From Chrysemys picta bellii (taxonomy: Eukaryota; Chordata; Testudines; Emydidae), in contig NC_088797.1 of NCBI RefSeq assembly GCF_011386835.1, forward strand, positions 38,067,583 through 38,131,582: a stretch of DNA of 64,000 nt, read 5' to 3'. Below, piece by piece: positions 54,106-64,000 of the stretch. Each line of letters begins with the position of its first letter. Within the stretch, counting starts at the first letter, position 1. The notes below the pieces were generated by a model, which saw only the letters and a list, made by a program, of their open reading frames with translations, ran no database searches and was not told where the DNA came from. The position numbers and the translations under genes are program-made.

Positions 54106-56490
54106 CTGAGAATTTTTGATTGGATATAGCCAGGATTTCTCAGTAGAGTTCAAAGCTAAGAAATGTAACAACCATGGGTACGTGGATTTTAATCAGTGGA
54201 CATTTGATTTCATGGGATATAGTCAATGTTGTTGGACTCCAAGTGTTTTCTGGAGTTTTTGCCTTATTTGTGGTAGCGTTTCAAAACTAGGATTGCAATA
54301 CAAAAATTGTCTAGACTCTCTCTCATGAGCAATACAAAAACATATCCAGCTCACTTTGTTTGCAGTTGCAGGTGTGTCTAAGTTTTGCCATTCTTCTCTA
54401 GTGCCTGCTCCAAAAACAGATATCCTGCCTACTGAAATAAATGGAGCAGAGCATACATTCAAACTAGTCAAAGCTGATTTGTTTTAACTTTAGACAAAAC
54501 AGCTTAGGCAATGGGCCTTTCATGTAATGTACTAATATATATGGCAATACTGGTTTGTTTCCTTTCCACTCTCGGGGAAATAAGATTTAGGTTTGTATCT
54601 GGAGACCAGTCTATATTTAGCCTGATCTTTCTGTTCTGCAATTTTATTCCATTTTACACTTCTGTTGAATCATTTTACTGGCTATCCTACGTGAGGCCTG
54701 CTATCTGCATATTTCAGTTATGTACTTCAGTGCTGCCTAGCTTCTCCTCTTTTTATTGTTATATTAGATTGTTCCAATTCAGATTCCAAATCGGGTATTG
54801 CATTGCATCTTTGTTATTGGTTTGACCCAAAATGTTTCTGTTCTTTTGTAAATTACTCACAAAAGGGGGTGGATTTGTTTTGCATTCCAGTTGATATACA
54901 TAGTATCACCTAAGAACAGTTGGGACATCTTATAAGTATATTTTTAGATCACAAATTGAAAGAGGTTGCTTCACTGACTTGTAGCTGGGTGTGGTGAAGG
55001 GTTAACCATATTAATTAAAGCTGGCTCAGAATTTTAGACTTTTAATATAATGGGGTCTCAGAATTGCTTTTCTTAATGCTCTTTACTGGAGAGCAAGCTA
55101 GAATTTTGAAAATCATTGTTTAGGGAATGTTGAGGAAATTGCCCAATGGAGATGCAAAGCTGGAGACTTAGCAAGAAAGAGAGACACAGGCATTGCCCTG
55201 CTTCAAGGAGTGAGGAGGTCCCCTCTTCTCTCGTTCTACCTCCTGGATGACTTGGGGAGAATGGGAACTTCATTCTGTGTTGCACTCCTACTGCCCAAAC
55301 CTTTTCTCTCTCCTCAGAGGAAGGGTATTGTGGCTTTTATTTTCTGATCACTGGTCCTTGCTCTGTCTAAATCTTATTGGTAAACCAGACAGTGGCTTGC
55401 TGAGGTGGTGGAAGGACTGTTTGTATTAATTGCTTGTAAAGCATGCCAGATAATTACTAACTTGTGGTAGGTATGAAAGGAGGAAACCAACAGGGTCCAG
55501 GAGGAGGGCAATGCTCTGAGAGGCCAGCTACATGGGAATGAGAGGATACTAAGATTTCTACTAAGCTGCTGTCTCTAGGCTCTGGTATTGGGGTCTCCTT
55601 CATATCAACATTTGGTAGTACATATCTTAAGGACCTTTTGCCTTCCTCCCTGTAGTTTCTGGAAGGGAGATGGAGCTTATTTCCCCCCCCCCCCCCCATG
55701 GCCTCTTGGCTGCTACAAGGGAAGTAGATATCCAGTGCTGCTGTACTGTTCCATCAGCCCAGGCTCCTCACTGCTGCAAGGGAAGCAAGAAGAGGTTTTA
55801 ATTCGTAATGTTTTGGTCCATGTCTCCTGTGAATACCTCTTGTGTCTGCTGCTACTGCTGTCCAGAGTTTCCCAAGCAACAGTAGTAGCTCAGATGACAT
55901 GATTCTTAAGTTTCATTGGTGCCCATAGGATTCTGAATAGCAACAGTGACACAAGTCTTAACTTCATTGTGGTCTTACTTGACAAATTGGTGAGCAACAG
56001 TCAAGGCACACTTGTTGCCTGTAGGCTTAAGAAGGCAAAACTGCCTGGTTCTGATTCAGTTTGTGTTTGAAAGGTTATCTTTGCAACTGAAGGTTTTAGA
56101 AACTTTGTAAAAATGAAAGCTTAGATTGTGCAGAAATTGATATAGGGCCTCCTGCTCGTCAGAACAAACTTCCCACTCACTGTGGACATCTGGATTTTTT
56201 TAGTTGGCTGTGTACATTTGTTTACCAGTCTGGCCTGCCAGTGCAAGTGTGTGTCATGAAATAGAGAATTAAAGATCTGAGGAGTTAAAAAAAAAACAAA
56301 CAAAAAAAAAACGCTACAGCCTAGCAAAATCAGATCTTTCTTACACGAAGAAATTATATGTACTTGAAAATAAATTTTAATATCAATTGGCATATTAGAG
56401 GTTTGGCATTTGCAATTTTATTTAATAAAATAGCTGTTTTAAAGTTTTGAGTCTTTCTAGTCTCCTCAAATATTTTTTGTATTATTTAAA
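54106..56490. other. No gene seen
   Basis: Intron-like. A C run at 55682-55698 and an A-rich tract at 56287-56310. Frames of up to 104 codons (54511-54825, 55588-55902) have no domain. Confidence 0.45.
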
Positions 56491-56666
56491 TGGGAGGATG
56501 ATAGCTCAGTGGTTTGAGCATTGGCCTGCTAAACCCAGGGTTGTGAGTTCAATCCTTGAGTGGAGCCACTTAAGAATGTGGGGCAAAATCAGTACTTGGT
56601 CCTGCTAGTGAAGGCAGGGTGCTGGACTCAATGACCTTTCAGGGTCCCTTCCAGTTCTGAGATAGG

Positions 56667-56670
<4 letters not shown>
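56491..56670 (+). mobile_element. tRNA-derived SINE (Cry type) with CR1-like tail
   Basis: Pol III A box TAGCTCAGTGG (56502-56512) and B box GAGTTCAATCC (56545-56555), 33 bases apart, in a tRNA-like head with GCTAAACCCAGGGTTGTG. The tail GGGTCCCTTCCAGTTCTGA matches the CR1 3' end at 28390-28415 (reverse strand). This is the layout of the turtle Cry SINE, which relies on CR1 enzymes. A TC microsatellite follows. Confidence 0.85.

Positions 56671-56705
<35 letters not shown>
56671..56705. repeat. (TC)n microsatellite at SINE end
   Basis: About 15 TC units directly after the SINE tail. Confidence 0.9.
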
Positions 56706-56707
<2 letters not shown>

Positions 56708-59700
56708 GTTTCTCTCTGTTCTCCCCTGGTTGTCTTTTAGTTGTAATCTTCCCCATCAACTCACTAATCGTTTGTGAAAGTTGCTGGTCTGTTTGACATC
56801 AGTAGAAGTCTGGAAAAGTCCTTGATTTATGTAGAAAATAGTATCATGTACAGAAGCTTTATTAACTCAAATGCCTTGCCCCAATCTGGATTATCTCTGG
56901 GGTTGAGAACATAGTTCAATCTCCATGGCCAAACTAGGTATTTGTAAATTTAAAATTCCATATCCAATTATTAATCTGCCTATTTTTCTAAATTCTTATG
57001 TCCTTTATTCTGCTAATCTTTTCCTGCCCCTTTTTGAATCTCTCTCTTTTTAATTTAGGGCATTTCTGTAATGCACCACTTTCTTATTTTAGTCTTCTTA
57101 CCTCAAAGATCTTGGATTATGGATATTTCATTTGCTGAAGAACTGGATGTGGTTCTCTCTGCAGTGTTTAGAATGGTCCTTTCAGTCTGCTTGAGGGGAT
57201 TGCTAGAGAAAAACATAAGATATACTTCATTTCTTACCTCCTTCCATTCTCTGTTCTGTTCCTCTCCTGGGATGAGTTTCTTCATAATGCAGCCACTTAC
57301 TGCCCATTGGAGTGAGGTACCACAATCTTTGTTCTCTTGTAAAATTCTTCTCCTTTTCCCCGCTGCCTAGTTTGTAGAGCACTATGGTAGCATAAGGAGA
57401 AACTTGCCTGTGCTCTTTGTGTGCGCCACTTCCTTTGTGGCTGGAGTACAGAGAAAACAGATGAGGAATGAGTAGTCCTCTTCAGCTCACCATAGCTGAA
57501 TAAATGTTATGTTCAGGAGCACAGGTGGGCTAGTTTCACAGGGTAATGTAACAAATGCAGGGAAGATTGGTGTGGAGTGGAAGGAGACTGTATATTCACT
57601 ATGTTGCATGTAAACTGGCCACCAATTGAAAAATGTTTTTGATGTATTAATGATAAGAATTTGATTTTTTAAAAATCTGTTGGTCACTCTTTTACTGAAA
57701 ATTGACCTCATTTGTAACAGAGGATGTGGGCCTGATGTTAGGTTGAAAACCAGTTTCTATCCACAATTCTAAAACCATAAAATTAACTTCAAAGTTGTAA
57801 AATATTTACTATAAGACAACTTTGAAATTGACCTTTCAATGGATTCTGATGGAAGCTGAGTTTTCTCAGTTCTAATCTACTTTTAACCTTATGAAGATAG
57901 CTGTTTTCTTTTTAAGTTCATCATCATATTTTATATAGTTAAATTACTAGCTCTTAATTGTGATTTTAGTGGTTAGAATATCTTTTGGTACATTGCAATG
58001 TTCTTTTAAACCAAGTCTGTAAAGTTAGACAGAGGATGACAAATGTGCCAAAACCTCTTCTCCCCCCTCGCCCCTCCCTTCCCTCAGAAAAGTTTAAAGT
58101 GTAACCTCTTTAGAGCAGAGAATATCTTTCTGTATGATTGGACAGGCTTGGTTCATTGTGTGTGCTATTGGAATACTGGTTTTTTTTTTTATATTTATTA
58201 TTTGTGTTAGTCATCAGTCTTAATAAGAGTTAAATGTTTTTGCATTGTTTGTTTATCCAAGAAAGATGAAAAGAAGCTTTAATAGTGGCTGAGGCACTAC
58301 ACTCAACTTGATGGCATTTGTTTGTCATGTGATACATTTGGAACATTGCTACATCCCGTGAATTCCAAAATTTCAGAGAACGGTTTACGTATTGGGGCAG
58401 AACCTTACTGATGAAAATCGGAAAACCAGAAGGAGGAAATGGGGGACCTAGCAGCTTCAACCACTCTTGTCTGTAGATCAACTATTAACGCTTTCCACCA
58501 TAACAATACCTCACCCCATCATTTCTCAGTCCTGCCCATGGTCCCAACAGGGTTTAAAATGTTAACACCCTGAATGACTTACTTCCCAGGCAGAAAGAAA
58601 AGAAATAATGGTGGGAGAGAGAATAGAGAATGGGGGTGAGCACAGAGCCCTTGATGTAAAGCAGTGGTGGGGATTGCAGGGTGTCCCTGAAATAAAAAAG
58701 AAGGGAATGGAGGAATACAAGGGACTCCTGTGTGTGTAGAATGAGCTTGTCCTACAGAAGCAGAGCATTTTGATCCTCTTGTTTTATGGTTTGTTAATCT
58801 CAAATGACAAAATATAAGGTTCTAGGTTTAGGAAACTATAGGGATGTCAGTGTAGAACTCGCAGATAGCCAATAATGGTTTCCTGGAAAAAAGTATACAG
58901 GGTACAGTAATGTAGTAGACTTAAATTTAACTGAAGGCGAGTTACTTTCCTGTCTTACTTCTCTAGTCTCAAGCTTTAAGTTTACAGTGTTTAGGGTGTA
59001 GCACATGCATAGGCAGTTAAGTTATGAAGAGAGAGCCAGCTTATGTTGCAATCTAAGCAGTGGCCATATAGTGGAAAGATTCCCCTTTGGCATGTTCACT
59101 AGTGCTATTTTTACCTATTCCAGTAAGATCTGCCCTTATGATTTTAAACTACAGGACAGTAACTGGAATTTCTTTGTTTTGCCAATTTATAGTATATGCT
59201 GAAGAAACTTTGAGAGATTAACCAGACGCTGCCAACCTAAAATCACATATGTCAGAACATAGTTTGTATTGTCACAAATAAAATGACAACTACAGCTGAA
59301 AGAAATACTTTTCTCCCTTTCTTTTGTTTGTGTACTTTGCATTTGACAGAAGCTGGTCAATAGTCAGTTTTAGAGATTCCCTTGTATGTTGAATATTTCC
59401 CGTGTTTTAGTTTTTTCCCAGAGCATCTAGGGAGAAACATTTTTAAAAGGAGGCAATATGATTGTAAAACAACAACAATTGGCCTCGTGACACAGGAATG
59501 GGCATAGTGTCTGAAACTGTTAACCTGAAATTTAAATCAGTTTAAAAAAAATGTTTATATTCTGCAAAATCTATAGCCTAAGATTCTTCATTCTCTAGGG
59601 AAAATGTTCCACACTGTGAGTAGATTTTTCAAGTCCTGCCAGAGGTGAAACACTTCAACTAGAAGACTGATAATAGTGAAAACTGGAGCATATAATGAAA

Positions 59701-60721
59701 ACGCTACTTCTGTTATCATTGTAGTGTTGCAAAAGTAGTAGGCTAATAGAAAATACCACATGTATACAAGTTATTGCCATGTAACCATAACTTTGATTTT
59801 TCTAACTTTCACGATTATGTAATCTTAACTACAACACTGCACTGCTGTGTTTTTTGAATTTATTAAATATAATATGCCTTTATTTTGAATAGATGTGCTT
59901 CTTTCTAATAGTGTTGGTGGGTATTGTGATTTAAAACTTTGCTGATTGCAAACTGTTGGGCATGCTATTAGACTTTAGAAATGTATTTTTATGGTAAGTA
60001 GAATTTTAAAAGTTGCAATATCAGGTAAAAAATAAGTTTAAATGAATTTTTTAAAATGCAAAGTGATGAACTTATAGAAGGAAACCAGTACTCTATTTTG
60101 CTTTTATAATGAACGTACTGAGTTGAGTTTTAAACAAGAACATTACAAGAGGTTTTTATTAAAATGGTCTTTATTTCTCTTTAGTTGGTACAGACAAAAT
60201 TGTTAAGAACAAAACGTTAATTTTTCTCAAATTAATGTGCAATGTTGCTATAATTTACAAAGTTGTTGATGTGATTAAACAAATGGCTTGTGTCTGTATG
60301 CATCTGTTGGTTCCCATTGCAAACCAAGAACAGGCTGGCTTTTTTGGTCTCCATTTATGTTTTCATTGTAAAACATGCATACAGCCAGCCTCCTGAAATG
60401 CTTGTCTTTGTAGCAAAGTGTGTGCGATATGAAATTGGAAAAATGTACATGTCAAAACTGGCAGGTAGATAGGTCAGTTCAGTTTTAACCTGCTTTCAAA
60501 ATAAGCAGACTCTCTGACTTGAAAAACAATAAATAATTCTTCTAATTCTGTGTGTTGTCTGGAGTTTGCTGCTTCAGACTAGTCTCGTGCAGCTTTCAGC
60601 TGTTCAGGTGATAGATGAGAGCTCATCTCTGGCTAGAAACATTGTGAGATTACAAAGTCCTATCTTTGGCATTTTGTTCCTCTTCTATTTCCTGGTCTTC
60701 CATGGGATTTTACCCTCTAGC
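56706..60721. other. No gene seen (4 kb)
   Basis: Intron-like AT-rich sequence without transposon ends that I recognise. The longest frame (57071-57370, 99 codons) has no domain or splice context. Confidence 0.45.
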
Positions 60722-60724
60722 TCA

Positions 60725-61006
60725 GGGCTTGTCTACCCTGGCAATTTACAGGGCTGCAACTTTCTCTCTCAGGGGTGTGAAAAAACACCCTCCTGAGTGC
60801 AGCAAGTTTCAGTGCTGTAAAGTGCCAGTATAGACAGTGCCCCAATGCTGCAAGCTGTGCTCCCAGCACTGGGAGCCACGCACCTCGTGGAGGTGGCTTT
60901 TTTTAAAGCGCTGGGAGATCTCTTTCCCAGCGCTCTGCCGCGCCCACACGAACCACGTTAAAGCGCTGCCACAGCACGCTTTAGCGCTGCCAGTGTAGAC
61001 TAGCCC
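60725..61006. mobile_element. MITE with GGGCTTGTCTACC ends
   Basis: Left GGGCTTGTCTACCCTGGCAA, right GCCAGTGTAGACTAGCCC, flanked by TCA on both sides (60722-60724, 61007-61009). Interior has repeated AAAGCGCTG/CAGCGCT units and CCAGTATAGACAGTGCC. Confidence 0.78.
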
Positions 61007-61140
61007 TCAGTCAGCGTTGGATTATTTTAGGAAGTGTATGCTAGTCTAGGATGGGGATTCTGGGGCCAAAACTTATTTTCACTCGTTTTAGTTTTCCAGC
61101 AGCAGTAATGAGAACTTACAGTTTTTCTGATTGATGCTTG

Positions 61141-61352
61141 CCGCTGGTCCACACTAACCCCCCACTTTGAACTAAGATACGCAACTTCAGCTACGTTATT
61201 CACTAACTATCTTAGTTCGAACTTACCGCGGGTCCACACGCGGCAGGCAGGCTCCCCCGTCGACTCCGCGTACTCCTCTCGCGGAGCAGGAGTACTGGCG
61301 TCGCCGGCGAGCACTTCCGGGATCGATTTATTGCGTCTAGACTAGACAAGAC
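61141..61352. mobile_element. CpG-rich MITE with GGTCCACACTAAC end
   Basis: Contains ACGCAACTTCAGCTACGTTA, CTTACCGCGGGTCCACACGC, GTACTCCTCTCGCGGAGCAGG and GGGATCGATTTATTGCGTCT. It is related to the element at 45848 and keeps many CpGs. The right end is a bit eroded (CTAGACAAGAC). Confidence 0.6.
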
Positions 61353-62512
61353 ATCTCTCTATACACGTACCCTTGGTTTACAGTTCTTCCTTTGCCCAAT
61401 CTGAGCCTCAAGTCTTAATTATTAAGACCCGTCTGGGTTTCCTAGAAATTTTTTCTTCTCAAGTGCAGGTTTAAGTATTATAACTACTTCTATGCCCCTC
61501 AAAGTTCTAATTTGGTACTGCATTTTCTTGAACCAGTGCTTGGCAACAACAGCCCCAATTCAGCAAGGTGCTTAATTGTAGGAACTTTAAAAAGGAGTAA
61601 TCCTATTGCTGATCAGCAAAGCACTTAGCAAGTGCTTGACTTGACTTCAGTGAGATTTAATCATGATACTTTGAGTAAAATGAGATTAATTAAGGGCTTA
61701 AGCATCATGCTGAATTGGGGACAGTATTACAATTCATTGTGTGATATGTGGAGACCAATCTAGCCTTATAAATTCACTGTCTTTCCACTGAAATGTTGCC
61801 TAAAATGACTGACAACTCCTTCCCCAAGGCTTAGAAGGTCCTGAAAACTTGCCGTGATAGTGTAGGAGGAAATAAAATTAACTCTTATATTTAGGTAATA
61901 CTTGGAATATCCAAGTAATGGTTTCAGTGTGGTGTATTATACAGCTGTCAGTTTTGTTTTTGAATAGCTCTGATTTTTGTTTATATTCACCAGGTGTTGT
62001 ACCTCAGGGTTTCATTCCATAGGAGTCCAGTCACTTTACTAAAGATTAAAGGTATAGATTCTTTTTCCATTCTGCATGAGTCCTGGGTCACTTTCCTGTA
62101 GGAAGGGCATCTCTTCAGTGTCATTTGCTATGCATGCACTCTTTGGCTACTGAATAAAATGTGGCTCGTGGCTTTTCAGAAATACCTGATGTCTGATATG
62201 ATAGATATAGTTGTGCAGATTTGTGTTTTGTAAGAAATACACAGTTTGGGTGAAGTGCAATGTAACCATAGTTTTTAATCAATCTTGTACAATATTTTGC
62301 TTTGTGCACGATAGTGCAGAAGGTAAGTTTTGTCTCTTTTATTTACATGTTCTCTTTCTCCTGATAGCATCTATCTTTCTGCACAAGTATAGGTCTGTCA
62401 GAAATAATGGTAAGCCTCATTAACTCATAAATTAGTTTTCCAGACTTGCCATAAATCCTGGTTGCAGCAGCATTTTGTAAGTGGACATTGCTCGTCCTGT
62501 GAACCAAGAAGT
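61353..62512. other. No gene seen
   Basis: Intron-like sequence. Confidence 0.45.
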
Positions 62513-62552
62513 CTATTATGAGGAAGACCTCTTTTGGTCTTCCTCATAATAG
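62513..62552. repeat. Perfect 17-bp hairpin, 6-base loop
   Basis: CTATTATGAGGAAGACC (62513-62529), loop TCTTTT, GGTCTTCCTCATAATAG (62536-62552). It is isolated and not part of a recognised transposon. Confidence 0.9.
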
Positions 62553-62611
62553 GTTAGGTTCATGGAATTTGGAGCCATTGTATAAGCATCCCTATAAAAG
62601 AAATCTTTATA

Positions 62612-62790
62612 CACCTCTACCTCGATATAATGCTGTCCTTACCACGTTATAGGTGAAACCGCATTATATCGAACTCGCTTTGATCCACCGGAGTGCGCAG
62701 CCCCCCTCCCTCCTCCCCCCCGAGCACTGCTTTACCGTGTTATATCCGAATTCGTGTTATATCAGGTCGCCTTATATCGAGGTAGAGGTG
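62612..62790. mobile_element. Tc1/mariner-like MITE, 179 bp
   Basis: Inverted ends CACCTCTACCTCGATATAA and TTATATCGAGGTAGAGGTG are perfect over 19 bases and flanked by TA on both sides (62610-62611, 62791-62792), the mariner target. Inner copies of TTATATC and CGTTATA are also inverted. No transposase. Confidence 0.8.
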
Positions 62791-62792
62791 TA

Positions 62793-63930
62793 GTTCAGGA
62801 AAATGTGTGCATAAGATCGTGTGGGGCATCTGGCTTACCATACCAAATAGAGGTGTAATTCTTTGGCAACACCCTCTAGAACATACTTTCTGGACACTTG
62901 TGAGGGTATATTAACAAATGATTGACAGAATAGCAAACAACTTTTTCACATATAGGATCTGGAACTTGTTTACCATTTTATGTAGGCTGCTTTGTTCACC
63001 TGTCTGGTATGGTAAACTGTAAAATAAGAATAATAAAAGTAGTTATAGAGCTGTCCAAACAGTTTGGAGCTAATAAAACTCTAGAGTATTATCATGTATT
63101 AGGTTTGGCTCAGGTTGTAGAAACATATCTTGACCCATGCCCAGATATATTTTAAAAGCAATTAATGTAGAAGAATGTGAAAACTCTCTTGTTCTTTCTA
63201 CTTTGTTGACTCAGGAAAATAGTTAATTGTGAGTTAGTTGGTTCATTGCATCCTATTTTGTGTTGATATGTAGATATAAAAATATACTATAGTGTCTACT
63301 GATTTGTAAGTCTGATAGTAGTAAGGCTTTTCTTAGGCTGTATTGTATCCTATTTTTTATTTGCTCCCTATTTTTTGTAAGATAATAAAAGATGTGATGC
63401 TATATTGTATCTTTGTATTGCTAGCTTGCTCTGTAAACAAACAGTCCCATTTGACTGAGTTGTAGTTTCAAGAACACAAACATCAACTTTGAACAAATAG
63501 ATTTCTGGCTTTTTTTTTAGTGTGAAAGGGTTATAAAAATTGACTAATCTTATTTCTATGAAATATTTACTCATATGAGCTTTATTTTACATTTTAGAAA
63601 CATCTCTATCTCTTAACACCTAGTTGCTTTAAAAGTGATAACATTTTTGTTAAAGCAATATATTATACTGCAGTGGGCTCTTCTCAGCTAATTAAGGCCT
63701 GGATAAATGGAAGTCTTGCATTGCTTCCTGAAGCTCACCAAACTTAGTTTTTAAAAAAAGAAAACCAAAAATCAACCATCTTGGGTGGTGGTAAAGGAGA
63801 CCTGTGGAGGAATTATTAAAGAGTGGATTTGCACCATCTTCTGTCTCTCTCTCTCTACCCCCCCCTTTTTTTTTTAATTAAGGTGGCCTGAAAGATCCCT
63901 TTATAAAGAAAGTTATTTGCTTTTACCTTA
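62793..63930. other. No gene seen
   Basis: Intron-like AT-rich sequence with a C/T tract near 63846-63876. Confidence 0.45.
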
Positions 63931-64000
63931 GGTCTTGCCTACACTTAGTTTTTACCAGCACAGCTATATGTTGGTAAGGGCTGTTCTTTTTTTCCCCCTG
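63931..64000. mobile_element. MITE left end cut by window edge
   Basis: AGGTCTTGCCTACACTTAG followed by CCAGCACAGCTATATGTTGG resembles the opening of the tgtctacact MITE class. The rest lies outside the window. Confidence 0.45.

Noticed and set aside
56491..56570. tRNA gene
   Set aside because: A and B boxes are present but the cloverleaf is not intact and the sequence continues into a CR1-like SINE tail.

Overview
The window looks like nuclear DNA of a reptile, most probably a turtle. The signs are CR1 LINE 3' ends, a tRNA-derived SINE with a CR1-like tail (Cry type), two SCAN-gag Ty3/Gypsy elements, PIF/Harbinger transposons and a dense set of short terminal-inverted-repeat elements (MITEs). 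The species call is inference from repeat content. There are no operons, ribosome binding sites, tRNA or rRNA genes, or CRISPR arrays. I see no intact host protein-coding exon. Almost all recognisable coding sequence is decayed transposon coding sequence.

Layout. 1-460 is the end of a Harbinger-type repeat cut by the window edge. 2526-5733 is a Harbinger transposon with a broken DDE transposase on + and a broken second (Myb/SANT-partner type) gene converging on -. 5734-6640 is a GC-rich, proline-rich-reading repeat. 6649-13124 is a non-autonomous hAT element (8-bp target duplication) split by a full-length Gypsy element at 7329-12999 (5-bp duplication GACCC). 14786-21642 is a second, younger Gypsy on - (5-bp duplication ATGAT). 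Both Gypsy elements carry protease, then integrase, then reverse transcriptase and RNase H, which is the unusual Gmr1-type order. 24556-24829 and 28374-29515 are CR1 pieces. 29605-30046 and 34063-36930 are two different non-LTR retrotransposon remnants on -. 31690-33640 is a stack of nested foldback and hAT-type elements, one holding GC-rich foreign-looking sequence. 37149-42420 holds MITEs and MIR-like SINE relics. 42560-46893 is a second, more decayed Harbinger with a MITE inside. 46947-48060 is another non-autonomous element with a nested MITE.

At about 50160-51330 the composition changes to a CpG-rich block with a TCTCGCGAGA-type site, YY1-type CGCCAT sites and GC boxes. This is best read as a housekeeping-type promoter with a non-coding first exon, probably transcribed to the right. 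The following 12.6 kb (51.4-64.0 kb) has few repeats and no exon I can recognise, which fits a long first intron. I could not name the host gene.

The elements act independently. Each autonomous type (Gypsy, RTE-like, CR1, Harbinger) carried its own mobilisation enzymes. The SINE probably borrowed the CR1 machinery through its matching tail, and the short TIR elements would have used Harbinger, hAT or mariner transposases.
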